Part shown: positions 18,902 through 28,005 of the stretch, piece after piece | How the letters are laid out: every line of letters starts with the position of its first letter | How positions within the stretch are numbered: position 1 is the first letter of the stretch | Assembly: GCA_031415655.1 (NCBI GenBank) | Contig: JANOSD010000064.1 | Coordinates: 62,001 to 126,000 of the forward strand | Direction: 5' to 3' | Source of the DNA: JAKOVR01 sp031415655 | GTDB lineage: Bacteria; Actinomycetota; Acidimicrobiia; Acidimicrobiales; Acidimicrobilacustridaceae | DNA length: 64,000 bases | Notes under the pieces: model-generated | What the model saw: the letters and a program-made list of their open reading frames with translations, nothing else | Told to the model about the DNA's origin: nothing | Databases searched by the model: none | Program-made: the position numbers and the translations under genes

Positions 18902-20280
18902 ACGCATCCTCACATCGGTCGTTCCTGTCGACACCGCGCCGGCCACCAGCGGCTGCCCGCATCGCGCGGTCCGGTGGGGTCATCGTCGGAACCTTCATGG
19001 CGCTTACTGCCGTCGTCGCCTGCGGGTACCTTGGCGGCGACTCCGAGACGGCGGGGCCGGCCACCACGGGGGGCGGGCCCAAAGGCACGGCAGCGGCACT
19101 CACCACGATTCCGGCGGCCGCCCGACCGCCCTACACCGTGCCCGGCGGATTTCCGGCGCCGTCCTCGCTCGAACCGGTGCGCGCCAAGCTCACCGAGATC
19201 GGCAAGATCGAGGGTCCTACGGCGTTCACCACCCGGCCCGGCTATCCGAACTACTACCTCACCGAACGCAAAGGCCGTGTTCGTCAACTCACGGTGGACC
19301 AGCAGTTCGACCGTGATGGCAAGTTGATACGAACCGGCCTCTACATCGAACGTGGCTACGTGCTCGACATCGCCCGCGAGGTGTCCACCGACGGCGAACG
19401 CGGCATGCTCGGCCTGGCGTTCTCCACCGATGGCCGCACGATCTACGTGAGCTACACCGATCGAGACGGACGCCTCAAGGTGAGTTCATGGCGGATCTTC
19501 GATTACTCCGTCGACTACTCCAGCCGGAAAGACATCCTCACAATCGATCACCCTCGCACCGACCGCAACGGCGGCACGCTTGCGGTGGCCGACGATGGGT
19601 TCCTTTACATCGGGACCGGCGACGGTGGCGGTGAAGGCGACCCCGACAACAACGCCCAGAACCCCAAAAGCCTGCTCGGCAAGATCCTTCGGATCGACCC
19701 GCAAGGCGGCCTGGGCAACATGCCCTACGGGGTCCCGGCGGGCAACCCATTCCGAGACGCCAGCGCCGGTGCCCCCGAAGTGTGGGCCTACGGCGTCGCC
19801 AACCCATGGGGGTTGCGCTTCGACTTGGTCACGGGTGATCTCTGGGTGCCCGACATCGCCGCCTTGGCGATCGACGAGGTAACAAAACTTCCCCGTGATG
19901 GCGCTGGCACAGCCGGCCGGGGCGCCAACCTCGGGTGGAACGCCCTACAAGGCAACGGGGTCACCGCTGGCAAAACCACACCCGCGGGCGCCGTGCCGCC
20001 GGCGTTTGAATACGCTCATTTCGGAGGGGAGTGCGCCATCATCGGTGCTGGCATGTATCGGGGCCTCGCCCTGCCCGGGCTTGCCGGGGCCTACGTCTAC
20101 GGCGACCGTTGCACCGGTCAGATCCGGGGCGTGCTCACCGACGGCGTCGCGGTGTTCGACCAGCGAGATCTGGGTGTTTCCCTTCCACCCAACCAACTCG
20201 CAGGCTGGGGCCAAACCGACGACGGCGAGTTCTGGGCGTTGGCGGTCGACGGCCGGATCCTCCGCCTCGACCCCGCATGA
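18898..20280 (+). CDS. PQQ-dependent sugar dehydrogenase-like lipoprotein (soluble GDH / aldose dehydrogenase beta-propeller)
   Basis: 460 residues from ATG 18898, which overlaps the tesB stop. A signal with lipobox (FMALTAVVACGYLGG) is followed by a linker and a six-bladed propeller of the glucose/sorbosone dehydrogenase family: GPTAFTTRPGYPNYYLTERK, DGERGMLGLAFSTDGRTIY, RNGGTLAVADDGFLYIGTGD, AYGVANPWGLRFD and CAIIGAGMYRGL. Family members oxidise aldoses with PQQ, and many homologues are uncharacterised. PQQ biosynthesis genes are not visible here, so true PQQ use is unproven. Confidence 0.87.
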   Translation: MNASSHRSFLSTPRRPPAAARIARSGGVIVGTFMALTAVVACGYLGGDSETAGPATTGGGPKGTAAALTTIPAAARPPYTVPGGFPAPSSLEPVRAKLTEIGKIEGPTAFTTRPGYPNYYLTERKGRVRQLTVDQQFDRDGKLIRTGLYIERGYVLDIAREVSTDGERGMLGLAFSTDGRTIYVSYTDRDGRLKVSSWRIFDYSVDYSSRKDILTIDHPRTDRNGGTLAVADDGFLYIGTGDGGGEGDPDNNAQNPKSLLGKILRIDPQGGLGNMPYGVPAGNPFRDASAGAPEVWAYGVANPWGLRFDLVTGDLWVPDIAALAIDEVTKLPRDGAGTAGRGANLGWNALQGNGVTAGKTTPAGAVPPAFEYAHFGGECAIIGAGMYRGLALPGLAGAYVYGDRCTGQIRGVLTDGVAVFDQRDLGVSLPPNQLAGWGQTDDGEFWALAVDGRILRLDPA

Positions 20281-20497
20281 CGACAGCAAAAAAACGCCGG
20301 TATGACGAGCCGATGCGGTGATACTCCGGTGACGCTCCGGTAAAGGGGAGGGCGGCGACTCGACAACAACCAGCACCGAGTCGGTGTCCTTCCGGGTCGT
20401 CCGCCTCACCCCGCCAATGAAGCCGCTCGCAATCCTCCCGACCAATCGGGCCCCGGAGTTCCCCGTCTCGGGCCCACAATGCGAAACTGATCACGTC

Positions 20498-21430
20498 ATG
20501 GTCGCCCTCACGTTTCCCCGCCGGGACACTCAGGATCTCCCCGAAACGGAGGCCGTTTCACTCTCCCCCCGGCCGGCCCCTCAGCCGGCCAACCAACCGG
20601 CCCCTCAGCCGAGCGGTCGATCATCGGTGGCAGTGGCGGCCCCGACCCCAAGCGCACTTTCCTGGTGGCGAGAGGTGGCCCTCGTGCTCGCCTTCTACGC
20701 CTCGTACACGATGGTCCGGAACTTCACCCGGGGCGATGCCGCGGTAGCGTTCGCCAACGCCGAACGGGTGATGCGTCTCCAGCAGCGGCTGGGCCTCAAC
20801 GTGGAGTTGGCGTGGCAGGCCTGGGTGCTCCCCCACACGTGGGTCGTCGTGGCCGCCAACTACTTCTACGGCTCGGCGAACTTCGTCGTGACGGTGGGGG
20901 TGCTGATCTGGTGTTACCGGCGTTTCCCTGCCGACTACCGCCTTGTTCGGCGTTCCCTATCGGCCCTGATCCTCGTGTCGCTGGCGGCCTACGTGGCGTT
21001 CCCCCTGATGCCCCCGCGCCTCCTCGATCGGCTCGGCTCCGGCGCAGCACCCGGGATCTCGTCCGGGTCCGGATTCGTCGACACGATGGCTACCTACCCC
21101 ACCTTTTGGTCGTTCGCCAGTAGCTCCGTCGACAAGGTCACCAATCAGTTCGCGGCGATGCCGAGCCTGCATTGCGCATTTGCCATCTGGTGCGCGTGGG
21201 CGCTTGTCCCCCGCTGCCGAAGGCGAGCTACCAAAACCGTTGCGGTGCTCTATCCAATTGTCACTGCGGCCGTCGTAGTGGTGACGGGCAACCACTTCTT
21301 GCTCGACATCGTGGGCGGCGCCGTCGTGGTGGTGATTGGAGTAACGATTGGACGATTGGTCGGCCGCCGCAGTGCGCGCGTTCAGTCAACCCCAAAGGCA
21401 GCACTGCTGGTGGCAGCCCCTACGGCGTGA
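20498..21430 (+). CDS. PAP2-superfamily membrane phosphatase/transferase (inositolphosphotransferase-like)
   Basis: 310 residues from ATG 20498 (the frame is open further upstream to 20384). After a Pro-rich N-terminus there are about six membrane helices. Active-site blocks are the aromatic/charged YNFTR-type segment near TMVRNFTRGDAAVAFANAER, FAAMPSLHCAFAIWCAW (His of motif 2) and VTGNHFLLDIVGG (motif 3), in the order seen in the Aur1/inositolphosphorylceramide-synthase-like branch. It is expected to act on a lipid phosphate at the outer face. Its 3' end overlaps the convergent GT4 gene by 49 bp. Confidence 0.85.
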   Translation: MVALTFPRRDTQDLPETEAVSLSPRPAPQPANQPAPQPSGRSSVAVAAPTPSALSWWREVALVLAFYASYTMVRNFTRGDAAVAFANAERVMRLQQRLGLNVELAWQAWVLPHTWVVVAANYFYGSANFVVTVGVLIWCYRRFPADYRLVRRSLSALILVSLAAYVAFPLMPPRLLDRLGSGAAPGISSGSGFVDTMATYPTFWSFASSSVDKVTNQFAAMPSLHCAFAIWCAWALVPRCRRRATKTVAVLYPIVTAAVVVVTGNHFLLDIVGGAVVVVIGVTIGRLVGRRSARVQSTPKAALLVAAPTA

Positions 21431-22611
21431 GCCCGAACACCTGACGGCAACCCGGTGTGTTGGGCCATCATCTCAATGGCTTGGTGGTAGGCCGAGACGT
21501 TGAGGTGCACAACCTCTGACCAATCGACTGGTGACGGTACTTCGCGGTTGAACGTGGTGATCTTCTTGCGCAGATCAGCGTCGGTCACCAAACGGCGAAT
21601 CTGGTCGGCCATGTCGTGATCGGTATCGGCGAGCAGGCCCTCTTGGCCGTCCTCCACGAACTCACGAATGCCGGTTCGGCTCTTCGCAACGACGGGAAGG
21701 CCGGCGCATCGTGCTTCGAGGGCCGCAATGCCGAACGACTCGAGGTTGGCCGGAGCGACGAACAGGTCTGCGCTCGCAAAGGTGGATCGGATCTGATCGC
21801 GATCGAGTCGGCCGCAGAGCTCCACGACACGCCCAAGATTGTGCGTGTCGATGTATTTCTCCATCGAGGTCCGCTCCGGGCCCTCCCCAACCACCTTGAG
21901 CCGGACCGAGAGCCCAGGCGGGAGACTCTCGTGGACCCGGCGGATCATTCGAAGGAGGTTGATGGGCCGTTTGCGCGGCGCCAAGCGCATCACCGACACC
22001 ACCGTGACGAGCGACGGATCTCGGGGCAGCGGCTCTACCACCCAACGATCGTTGTCGATCCCATTCGGCAGGATCACCACTTCACGGTCCTTGGCCACCC
22101 GTTTGATCGACTTCGCGGCAACCTCACTCACGGCCGACAACACCGCCGGCCACTCATCCCAATGGGCAAACTGGTTGAGGAGTCGGAAGCCCGGCACCGC
22201 ATAGCTCCACATGCAATGGATGGTGACCACCGACGGGATCTCTCGACGTATGGCTCCCGCCGCGCTCACGAACGCCAGCGGCGACAGCACGCCACCGTTG
22301 AAATGGGCGACGTCAACTTGTTCGGCCTCGAGCTGTCGGATCACCGACCGGAACGACGACGGCCGGTAAGGAACGTCGAGGGGAAGGAGCGGCACGTCCA
22401 TCCGCAGAACACGGACGTTGTCGACTTGAGACGGGCCGGGAGTGGGGGTGATCACCACTACCTCGTGACCCTCCTGCTGAAGACGGATGGCGAGGTCGTG
22501 CACCTGCATTTCGATACCCCCGAGACGGGGCACGTAACAATCAGACACCAGCCCGATACGCAACGGACGGGCGCTCTCGGTTGTCGCATTCACCACGCTT
22601 CCGACTGCCAC
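21382..22611 (-). CDS. GT4-family glycosyltransferase (PimA/PIG-A-like)
   Basis: 409 residues from GTG 22611, which has a strong GGAGG ribosome binding site. It has the GT-B architecture: N-terminal IGLVSDCYVPRLGGIEMQVH (Gly-rich donor/acceptor loop), AHFNGGVLSPLAF, then the C-terminal nucleotide-sugar domain VVSVMRLAPRKRPINLLRM and the family EX7E block ANLESFGIAALEARCAGLPV. It probably adds a sugar from a nucleotide donor to a lipid or glycan acceptor at the cytoplasmic face. The 3' end overlaps the PAP2 gene in the opposite direction by 49 bp. Confidence 0.92.
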   Translation of the reverse strand: MAVGSVVNATTESARPLRIGLVSDCYVPRLGGIEMQVHDLAIRLQQEGHEVVVITPTPGPSQVDNVRVLRMDVPLLPLDVPYRPSSFRSVIRQLEAEQVDVAHFNGGVLSPLAFVSAAGAIRREIPSVVTIHCMWSYAVPGFRLLNQFAHWDEWPAVLSAVSEVAAKSIKRVAKDREVVILPNGIDNDRWVVEPLPRDPSLVTVVSVMRLAPRKRPINLLRMIRRVHESLPPGLSVRLKVVGEGPERTSMEKYIDTHNLGRVVELCGRLDRDQIRSTFASADLFVAPANLESFGIAALEARCAGLPVVAKSRTGIREFVEDGQEGLLADTDHDMADQIRRLVTDADLRKKITTFNREVPSPVDWSEVVHLNVSAYHQAIEMMAQHTGLPSGVRAHAVGAATSSAAFGVD

Positions 22612-22817
22612 ACATCCTCCAAAACGTGATCCGGCGGGCCTGACATCGTCCCCCCGGGGCGTCGACCACGGTACCCGCGACTGCCGTCGAAAACGCGAAC
22701 GGGAGATCGGCAGCTCAGGCCTCCAACGAACGAGGACGATGACGGGTCGAGCATGTCGAAATCCGGACGCCGGACGCCGAAAACCCGTTGCCGGCCGCCG
22801 GACGCCGATAATGGGGC

Positions 22818-23651
22818 ATGCCGTTCACGCTGCTTACGTTCCATGCGCACCCCGACGACGAAGCCCTCCTCACCGCCGGCACGATGGCGAAGGCCGCGGC
22901 CGAAGGGCATCGAGTGGTGTTGGTGTTTGCGACCAGTGGAGGGGTGGGCGCAGTCGGATCCGCATTCCTCGGCGAAGGTGAGGGCCTCGCTGATCGGCGG
23001 CACACCGAGGCACTGACTTCGGCGGCCGCACTCGGCGTCGCTCGTACCGTCTTCCTCGACTACGGCGACTCTGGGGACAAGGGACAGCGTCTTCATCAGC
23101 CGAGGTCTCCCGAGGAGGCACCTCCGTTCGCCGGTGCCTCGGTCGACGGCGCCTCCGAAGCCCTGGCGGCCATTCTTCGGGAAGAGGCGGTTGACGTGCT
23201 GACTGTCTACGACCCGAACGGTGGCTACGGTCACCCCGACCACATACAGGTGCGAAACGTGGGTGTCGCGGCGGCGGCGAAAGCGGGAACGGCCGTGGTG
23301 CTCGAGGCCACAATCAACCGACAGTTGATGAAGATGGGAGTCGATCTCGCCCTGTCGCTCGGCTACGAGATCCCTCCGGACTTCTCCCCCGATACCTTCG
23401 ACTCGTGGTTCACGGCTGCCGAGGAACTCACCCATGCCATTGACGTGCAACAGTTCCTGCCCGCGAAACGGGCGTCAATGGAAGCGCATGCCAGTCAGAC
23501 CACTGGCGATGGGGATACACCCCGGAGTCTGGCGGCCTTCCTTGCCCTGCCTCCGGAGTACTACGCCATGGCGTTCGGCACCGAATGGTTCGTGGAACTT
23601 GGCCGGACGGCGGGCACCATGAACGACGACGTGTTCATGTCGCTGCGTTGA
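22818..23651 (+). CDS. PIG-L/LmbE-family deacetylase (MshB/Mca-like)
   Basis: 277 residues. The N-terminal zinc motif is FHAHPDDEALLTAGTMA (His-Pro-Asp-Asp-Glu) and the second metal histidine lies in GYGHPDHIQVRN. Family members remove N-acetyl or amide groups from GlcNAc-type substrates, including mycothiol precursors and conjugates in actinobacteria. Whether this one is MshB, Mca or another deacetylase cannot be settled here. The gene is alone, with no clear ribosome binding site before the ATG. A GGGCGGG...CCCGCCC inverted repeat follows at 23664-23688. Confidence 0.9.
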   Translation: MPFTLLTFHAHPDDEALLTAGTMAKAAAEGHRVVLVFATSGGVGAVGSAFLGEGEGLADRRHTEALTSAAALGVARTVFLDYGDSGDKGQRLHQPRSPEEAPPFAGASVDGASEALAAILREEAVDVLTVYDPNGGYGHPDHIQVRNVGVAAAAKAGTAVVLEATINRQLMKMGVDLALSLGYEIPPDFSPDTFDSWFTAAEELTHAIDVQQFLPAKRASMEAHASQTTGDGDTPRSLAAFLALPPEYYAMAFGTEWFVELGRTAGTMNDDVFMSLR

Positions 23652-23663
23652 CGCCACGGCGAG

Positions 23664-23688
23664 GGCGGGTGGCGACAACTCCCGCCCG
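23664..23688. terminator. GC-rich hairpin between convergent genes (weak terminator candidate)
   Basis: Arms GGGCGGG (23664-23670) and CCCGCCC (23682-23688) with an 11-nt loop, located between the 3' ends of the PIG-L gene and the response-regulator gene. No U-tract follows on the plus strand, so termination is only suggested by position. Confidence 0.35.
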
Positions 23689-23714
23689 TCGATGATCACC
23701 CAGGCTGTCAATGA

Positions 23715-24464
23715 TCACCCAGGCTTGGGTTCAGCAAAAAAAAGCACGAGCTCGCCGAGTTCACCCTGACCGAGCATGGTGGCGGTGACGATCCTCGGCA
23801 CCGACCCACCACTCGCTTTGAGCATTCGGGCCGGAAGTGCCATTGCCGGGGAAGTTCCGTTGAGCACGGTGCTGCACACCCGCATGAAATCGGCTCTGAA
23901 GCCTTCGTCGACGAGGCCGGCGAGTGCGGTTCCCGGCACCTCGTCGGGATCAAGCCCGAGCATTTCGATGAAGGCAGGGCTGGCGCTGACGATCTTGGCA
24001 TCGCGGCCCACCTGCACCAGCGGCGCGGTGATCCGGCTCAACGCCCCGGATCCCTGACCCCGGCTCGCTGCCCGCGCTGCCGCCCATTTGGCCGACTGCA
24101 AGACGCCATCACCCGTGAGTTTGCCCTTGTTCAGGTAGTCGTGCGCCCCGAACTCAATCGCCCGAATACCGAGGTCGGTGTCGTCTTGACCCGTGACCAC
24201 CACGATGGGAACGTGCGGGGCCACACGGGTGATCCGTTCGACGGACTCGAACCCCCAACTGTCGGGGAGCGACAGATCAAGCAGTACGCAGTCGACCTCG
24301 CCGACGGTGAGCGACACCTCAGCATCAGCCATCGTCGGCGCGAAACTGATGTGGTAGGGGCACAGTGTGGAGTCTTCAAGGAGCGCGAGCAGCCAGGCTT
24401 GGTCGTTGGGGTCGTCCTCTACCGCGAGCAGGCGCAGCATCTGGTTATCGTCGCCGCCGATCAT
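23715..24464 (-). CDS. Response regulator receiver protein with C-terminal PAS-like domain
   Basis: About 249 residues from ATG 24464 (ATG 24488 is an alternative). The N-terminal receiver domain has the acidic pair LLAVEDDPNDQAW, the phospho-acceptor Asp in VDCVLLDLSLPD, the Thr in VVVTGQDD and the Lys in HDYLNKGKL. The C-terminal ~115 residues (APLVQVGRDAKIVSASPAF, IEMLGLDPDEVPG) read like a PAS sensor domain, not a DNA-binding domain. The output is therefore probably protein-protein signalling. No histidine kinase gene is adjacent. Confidence 0.85.
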   Translation of the reverse strand: MIGGDDNQMLRLLAVEDDPNDQAWLLALLEDSTLCPYHISFAPTMADAEVSLTVGEVDCVLLDLSLPDSWGFESVERITRVAPHVPIVVVTGQDDTDLGIRAIEFGAHDYLNKGKLTGDGVLQSAKWAAARAASRGQGSGALSRITAPLVQVGRDAKIVSASPAFIEMLGLDPDEVPGTALAGLVDEGFRADFMRVCSTVLNGTSPAMALPARMLKASGGSVPRIVTATMLGQGELGELVLFFAEPKPG

Positions 24465-24587
24465 CGACGTCCTCCGAAGGTCTCGCATGTCGGCCGTCGG
24501 TACGGGCAGCCACGGCAGAGCGTACCGGGCTTCGGCCGCACTGGTGACCTAGGAGCCTGGGGTACGTGACGATGGGGTACGTGACGC

Positions 24588-25079
24588 TCAGGCGTGGAGC
24601 ACAACGAGGAACTGCCCGCCACCCGGCTCGATAGTGGTGCGGAGCTCGAGCATGGGCTCAAGGCGAGAACAACGATCGGTGAGCCACGCCGCCACCGCGT
24701 CGGCGTCGTCCTGGGTGGGGCATCGCCCGACGGCTTCGCGACCGCCCCGACGCCCGAGCCGATCGACCACGGGGATAATCGGCGCGGGGTCGACAACAAA
24801 AAGTTCGTCAGGCCAAGGCACCACCGCAGCGATCGCGCCTTTTTTGGTGTTGCACGCCCGGTGCGCCAGTCGTTCGCTGAGGTCGACGTCGCCGCCACCT
24901 CCGCCGTTGCGGACCGGCTTTCCCTTCGCCTTCGCCTTGGCTTTTCCTTTGGCCCGGGTCGTGAGGCTGTCGACGCTCGGGCCGCGTGGATCGTTTACCG
25001 ACATTTCCGGATCAACGGCCTCATCGCACAACCAGCATCGCCACCCATCCCGTGCGCCCACCTCGTCGACACGGCTCAT
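24588..25079 (-). CDS. HNH-endonuclease-like protein with low-complexity insertion
   Basis: 163 residues. The N-terminus RDGWRCWLCDEAVDPEMSV has the Cys pair that opens many HNH domains, and LAHRACNTKKG matches the closing His...Asn/His part. Between them, the usual Asp-His block is only PSVDSLTT, followed by a basic low-complexity insert (AKGKAKAKAKGKPVRN, then five Gly). The first catalytic His of the HNH triad is thus not obvious, and the protein may be a degenerate or non-catalytic zinc-binding relative. The C-terminal ~75 residues have no recognised domain. Confidence 0.6.
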   Translation of the reverse strand: MSRVDEVGARDGWRCWLCDEAVDPEMSVNDPRGPSVDSLTTRAKGKAKAKAKGKPVRNGGGGGDVDLSERLAHRACNTKKGAIAAVVPWPDELFVVDPAPIIPVVDRLGRRGGREAVGRCPTQDDADAVAAWLTDRCSRLEPMLELRTTIEPGGGQFLVVLHA

Positions 25080-25097
25080 CGACCGCAGACTACTGCG

Positions 25098-25145
25098 AAC
25101 TGGTCACCCCTTTCGTCGACCCCACGACAGAAGGTGTGCCCAGTT
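25098..25145. repeat. 48-bp palindrome-bounded repeat, copy 1
   Basis: Starts AACTGGTCAC and ends GTGTGCCCAGTT, so the termini are nearly inverted repeats. The centre TCGACCCCACGAC matches the two copies at 50372 and 50434 at the same spacing. It is intergenic, between the 5' end of the HNH-like gene and the 3' end of the GNAT gene. Confidence 0.75.
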
Positions 25146-25161
25146 CGAGCTTTTTGGGAAG

Positions 25162-25629
25162 TCAGCTGGCGGAGTAGCGGTAGACGTTGGTGTCGCGGGC
25201 CACGAAGCCGAGGCGCTGGTACAACCGATTCGCCGCCTCGCGCGACGGACGGCTGGTCAGGTCGACGGTGCGGGCCCCGACTGTTTCGGCATGGGACAAC
25301 GCCGCCCGGTTGAGCGCCTCCCCCACACCCTTGCCGCGAGCATCGGCATCCACCACGACGTCCTCGATCCACGCCCGCAATCCCGTGGGGATGCGAAAGA
25401 GCGCGAGGGTGAGGCTCCCCACGATCGGACCCGTGCCACCGTCTGATTCCGTCTCCGCGCCGGAAGATTCGCGAGCCACGAAGAGCACGGTGGCGGGCGA
25501 ATCGACGATCTCGGCAAGCTGCTCCCGAGATGGCGCCGGGTTCGACGACGACAGCTGCGGCGTAAGCCGAACGAATGCCTGCACGAGCTCGTCGTCGGCG
25601 ATGGTCGAGATGGAGACATGGATCGACAT
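25162..25629 (-). CDS. GNAT-family N-acetyltransferase
   Basis: 155 residues from ATG 25629 (an upstream start at 25704 is open but adds atypical sequence). The acetyl-CoA-binding motif A is clear: AWIEDVVVDADARGKGVGEA, with the R/Q-x-x-G-x-G/A pattern in RGKGVG. The C-terminal NRLYQRLGFVARDTNVYRY is the usual GNAT ending. The acetyl acceptor is unknown. It is divergent from the ADP-ribosylglycohydrolase gene, with about 147 bp between start codons. Confidence 0.88.
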   Translation of the reverse strand: MSIHVSISTIADDELVQAFVRLTPQLSSSNPAPSREQLAEIVDSPATVLFVARESSGAETESDGGTGPIVGSLTLALFRIPTGLRAWIEDVVVDADARGKGVGEALNRAALSHAETVGARTVDLTSRPSREAANRLYQRLGFVARDTNVYRYSAS

Positions 25630-25776
25630 GGGGTTCCTGGAAACGAGCGACAAAGGGACGACGTCATCGTAGAGCTCCTGCACGCGGCGAGAGCTTTCAC
25701 TCACCCAAGCGGCACCGCCTACCCCGATGCGAAAAGAAGCGAAAAAGTGTCACCGCATCGTGGTACACAACAGCCG

Positions 25777-26883
25777 ATGACCTTCCCCGACGACCCGTCA
25801 CTCGTACCGTCTCGCTCCGCTGTTCGGGCCTGCCTCGTGGCCGGAGCGATTGGCGACGCGCTGGGAGCACCCGTCGAGTTCTCCTCGTCCGCTCGCATCT
25901 TCGCCGCCCACGGATCCGGCGGTGTTCGGCAGTTCCTTGCGTCCTACGGCATCCCCGGTGGAGCGATAACCGACGACACGCAGATGACCTTGTTCACCGC
26001 CGAGGGACTGATCCGCTCGCAGCATCAAAGAGCGGCGAACGGGACTACGCACCCACCGACCATGGTCTGGCACGCCTACCAGCGTTGGCTCCACACCCAA
26101 GGTTCCACCGTGGGCGACGCGGCGGTACCGCGTGATGGCTGGCTGCTCGATCAAACCTTCCTCCACCACCAACGTGCTCCCGGCGGCACGTGCCTCTCCG
26201 CCTTGCAGCGCGGAGTTGCCGGCACCGTCCACTCGCCACCCAACACGTCCAAGGGGTGCGGCGCCATCATGCGAGCGGCTCCCGTCGGGATCGTGGTACC
26301 CCCGGCCGATGCATTCACGTTGGGCGTCGAGACGGGCGTCCTCACCCATGGTCATCCCAGTGGCTATCTCCCCGCCGGGGTTTTGGCCATGCTCGTATCG
26401 GCAGTCCTGCGCGGCGACCGTCTCGCCGATGCCGCCAGCGCCGCGCTGGGGGTTCTTTCCGGCTGGAGCGGACACGAGGAGACCGCGGCCTACCTTGAGA
26501 TCGCGCTGGCCCGCGCCTCGGCCGGGGACCGCCCCACGCCCGCAGAGATCGACGCCATCGCACCGCCCCCAAAGGAGTCGGCCGGATGGATGGGCCACGA
26601 TGCACTCGGCGTTTCCTTGTGGTGCGCGCTCGCCGCCAGCGATCTGCTCGACGGACTGGCCCTCGCCGCAAGCCACGGCGGCGACAGCGACTCCACCGCA
26701 GCCATCACCGGCAACCTTCTCGGGGCGGTCCATGGCGAGACAGCGCTCCCCACATCACTCCTCAGCCAACTCGAAGGCGCCGACGTCATCACGCGTGTCG
26801 CCGATGATCTCTTCGCAATCACCCATGCGCACGAACCAGTGGCCGTCGCTGAGCCGGACCAAGATCGTTACCCGCCATGGTGA
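25777..26883 (+). CDS. ADP-ribosylglycohydrolase family protein (DraG/ARH type)
   Basis: 368 residues from ATG 25777. Family motifs are complete: CLVAGAIGDALGAPVEFSSS at the N-terminus, the metal-binding ITDDTQMTLFTAEG, SKGCGAIMRAAPVG, and the C-terminal metal block ASHGGDSDSTAAITGNLLGA. These proteins remove ADP-ribose from proteins, nucleic acids or small molecules using two Mg ions. The plus-strand frame extends further upstream, but that part overlaps the GNAT gene and is not family sequence. No ADP-ribosyltransferase or nitrogenase gene is nearby, so the substrate is open. Confidence 0.93.
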   Translation: MTFPDDPSLVPSRSAVRACLVAGAIGDALGAPVEFSSSARIFAAHGSGGVRQFLASYGIPGGAITDDTQMTLFTAEGLIRSQHQRAANGTTHPPTMVWHAYQRWLHTQGSTVGDAAVPRDGWLLDQTFLHHQRAPGGTCLSALQRGVAGTVHSPPNTSKGCGAIMRAAPVGIVVPPADAFTLGVETGVLTHGHPSGYLPAGVLAMLVSAVLRGDRLADAASAALGVLSGWSGHEETAAYLEIALARASAGDRPTPAEIDAIAPPPKESAGWMGHDALGVSLWCALAASDLLDGLALAASHGGDSDSTAAITGNLLGAVHGETALPTSLLSQLEGADVITRVADDLFAITHAHEPVAVAEPDQDRYPPW

Positions 26884-26981
26884 CGAGTTTGCCAGCCGCT
26901 CGCCCCGCCTCCGAGAAACCCGGATCGGAGCGCGGCTGCACCGCTCGCTCCACCGGTCGCAGCCGATAACCTTTCCGGATC

Positions 26982-27890
26982 ATGGCTGCCGACAACACGC
27001 CCCTGATTCCGAGCCCCACCCCCCACCTCACCCACCTCCTGCACACCGCGCCGGTCGATGTCCAGGGACCCGTGATGATCGTGGCGTTCGAGGGATGGAA
27101 CGACGCCGGCGATGCCGCCACGATCGCCCTCCACCACATCGAAGCGCAGTGGGAGGCGAAGGTCTTTGCCACCATCGATCCCGAGGATTTCTACGATTTC
27201 TCCGAAACCCGCCCTTTGGTGCAGTTCGACGACGACGGCATGCGTGAGATTGTGTGGCCCACCAACGCACTGTCCATCGTGCGAGCCGACGCGAAACGAG
27301 GCATCGTCCCGATCGACGTCATCACCCTCATCGGGCTCGAGCCCCAGCTTCGGTGGCGCACGTTCTGCCAGCAGATCACCGGCTTTGCGGAGCATGTGGG
27401 GGCACGCCTGGTGATCACTCTCGGAGCGCTGCTCGCTGAAACTCCCCATAGCCGCCCGACGCAGGTATTCGGCACCGCCTACGAAACGGCAGTGATCGAA
27501 GAGTTGGGGCTGCTGCCGTCGCGTTATCAAGGACCCACCGGCATCGTCGGGGTGCTCCACGCCGCGTGCCGCGACGCCGGTCTGCGCTCCGCCTCGTTGT
27601 GGGCCGCCGTCCCCGCCTACATCTCCTCCAATCCCTCGCCGAAAGCAGCGCTGGCGCTGGTGGAGAAGACCGCGCATCTTCTCGAGGTTTCGATTCCGGC
27701 AGTCGAGTTGGAGATCGCCGCGCTGTCGTGGGAGACGCAGGTGCAGGCCGCCGTCGACGCCGACACCGACACCGCCGCCTTCGTCCATGCTTTGGAAGAA
27801 CGATTCGACAACAACGACATGAACCCCTTCGATGCCGACCGAAGCCTCGCCGATGAGATCGAACAGTTCCTACGCGAGCAACGCGACTGA
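26982..27890 (+). CDS. PAC2-family protein (proteasome assembly chaperone-like)
   Basis: 302 residues. The N-terminal block VMIVAFEGWNDAGDAATIAL and the following WEAKVFATIDPEDFYDFSETRP are the signature of actinobacterial PAC2 proteins, followed by PIDVITLIGLEPQLRWRTFC and VGVLHAACRDAGLRSASLWA. The family resembles archaeal/eukaryotic proteasome assembly chaperones; its bacterial function is unproven. 98 bp separate it from the ADP-ribosylglycohydrolase gene. Proteasome genes are absent from the window except for the Anbu-type protease at 58008. Confidence 0.9.
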   Translation: MAADNTPLIPSPTPHLTHLLHTAPVDVQGPVMIVAFEGWNDAGDAATIALHHIEAQWEAKVFATIDPEDFYDFSETRPLVQFDDDGMREIVWPTNALSIVRADAKRGIVPIDVITLIGLEPQLRWRTFCQQITGFAEHVGARLVITLGALLAETPHSRPTQVFGTAYETAVIEELGLLPSRYQGPTGIVGVLHAACRDAGLRSASLWAAVPAYISSNPSPKAALALVEKTAHLLEVSIPAVELEIAALSWETQVQAAVDADTDTAAFVHALEERFDNNDMNPFDADRSLADEIEQFLREQRD

Positions 27891-28005
27891 CGCGCTCCCC
27901 ACACCGGCCTGTGCAGCCACGATGGTGGGACGGCCACGATGGTGGGACGGCCACGGCTGATCCTGGGCGGGCGTGCCGTTCCGGACGCCGCCGTAAGGTT
28001 TCGAG

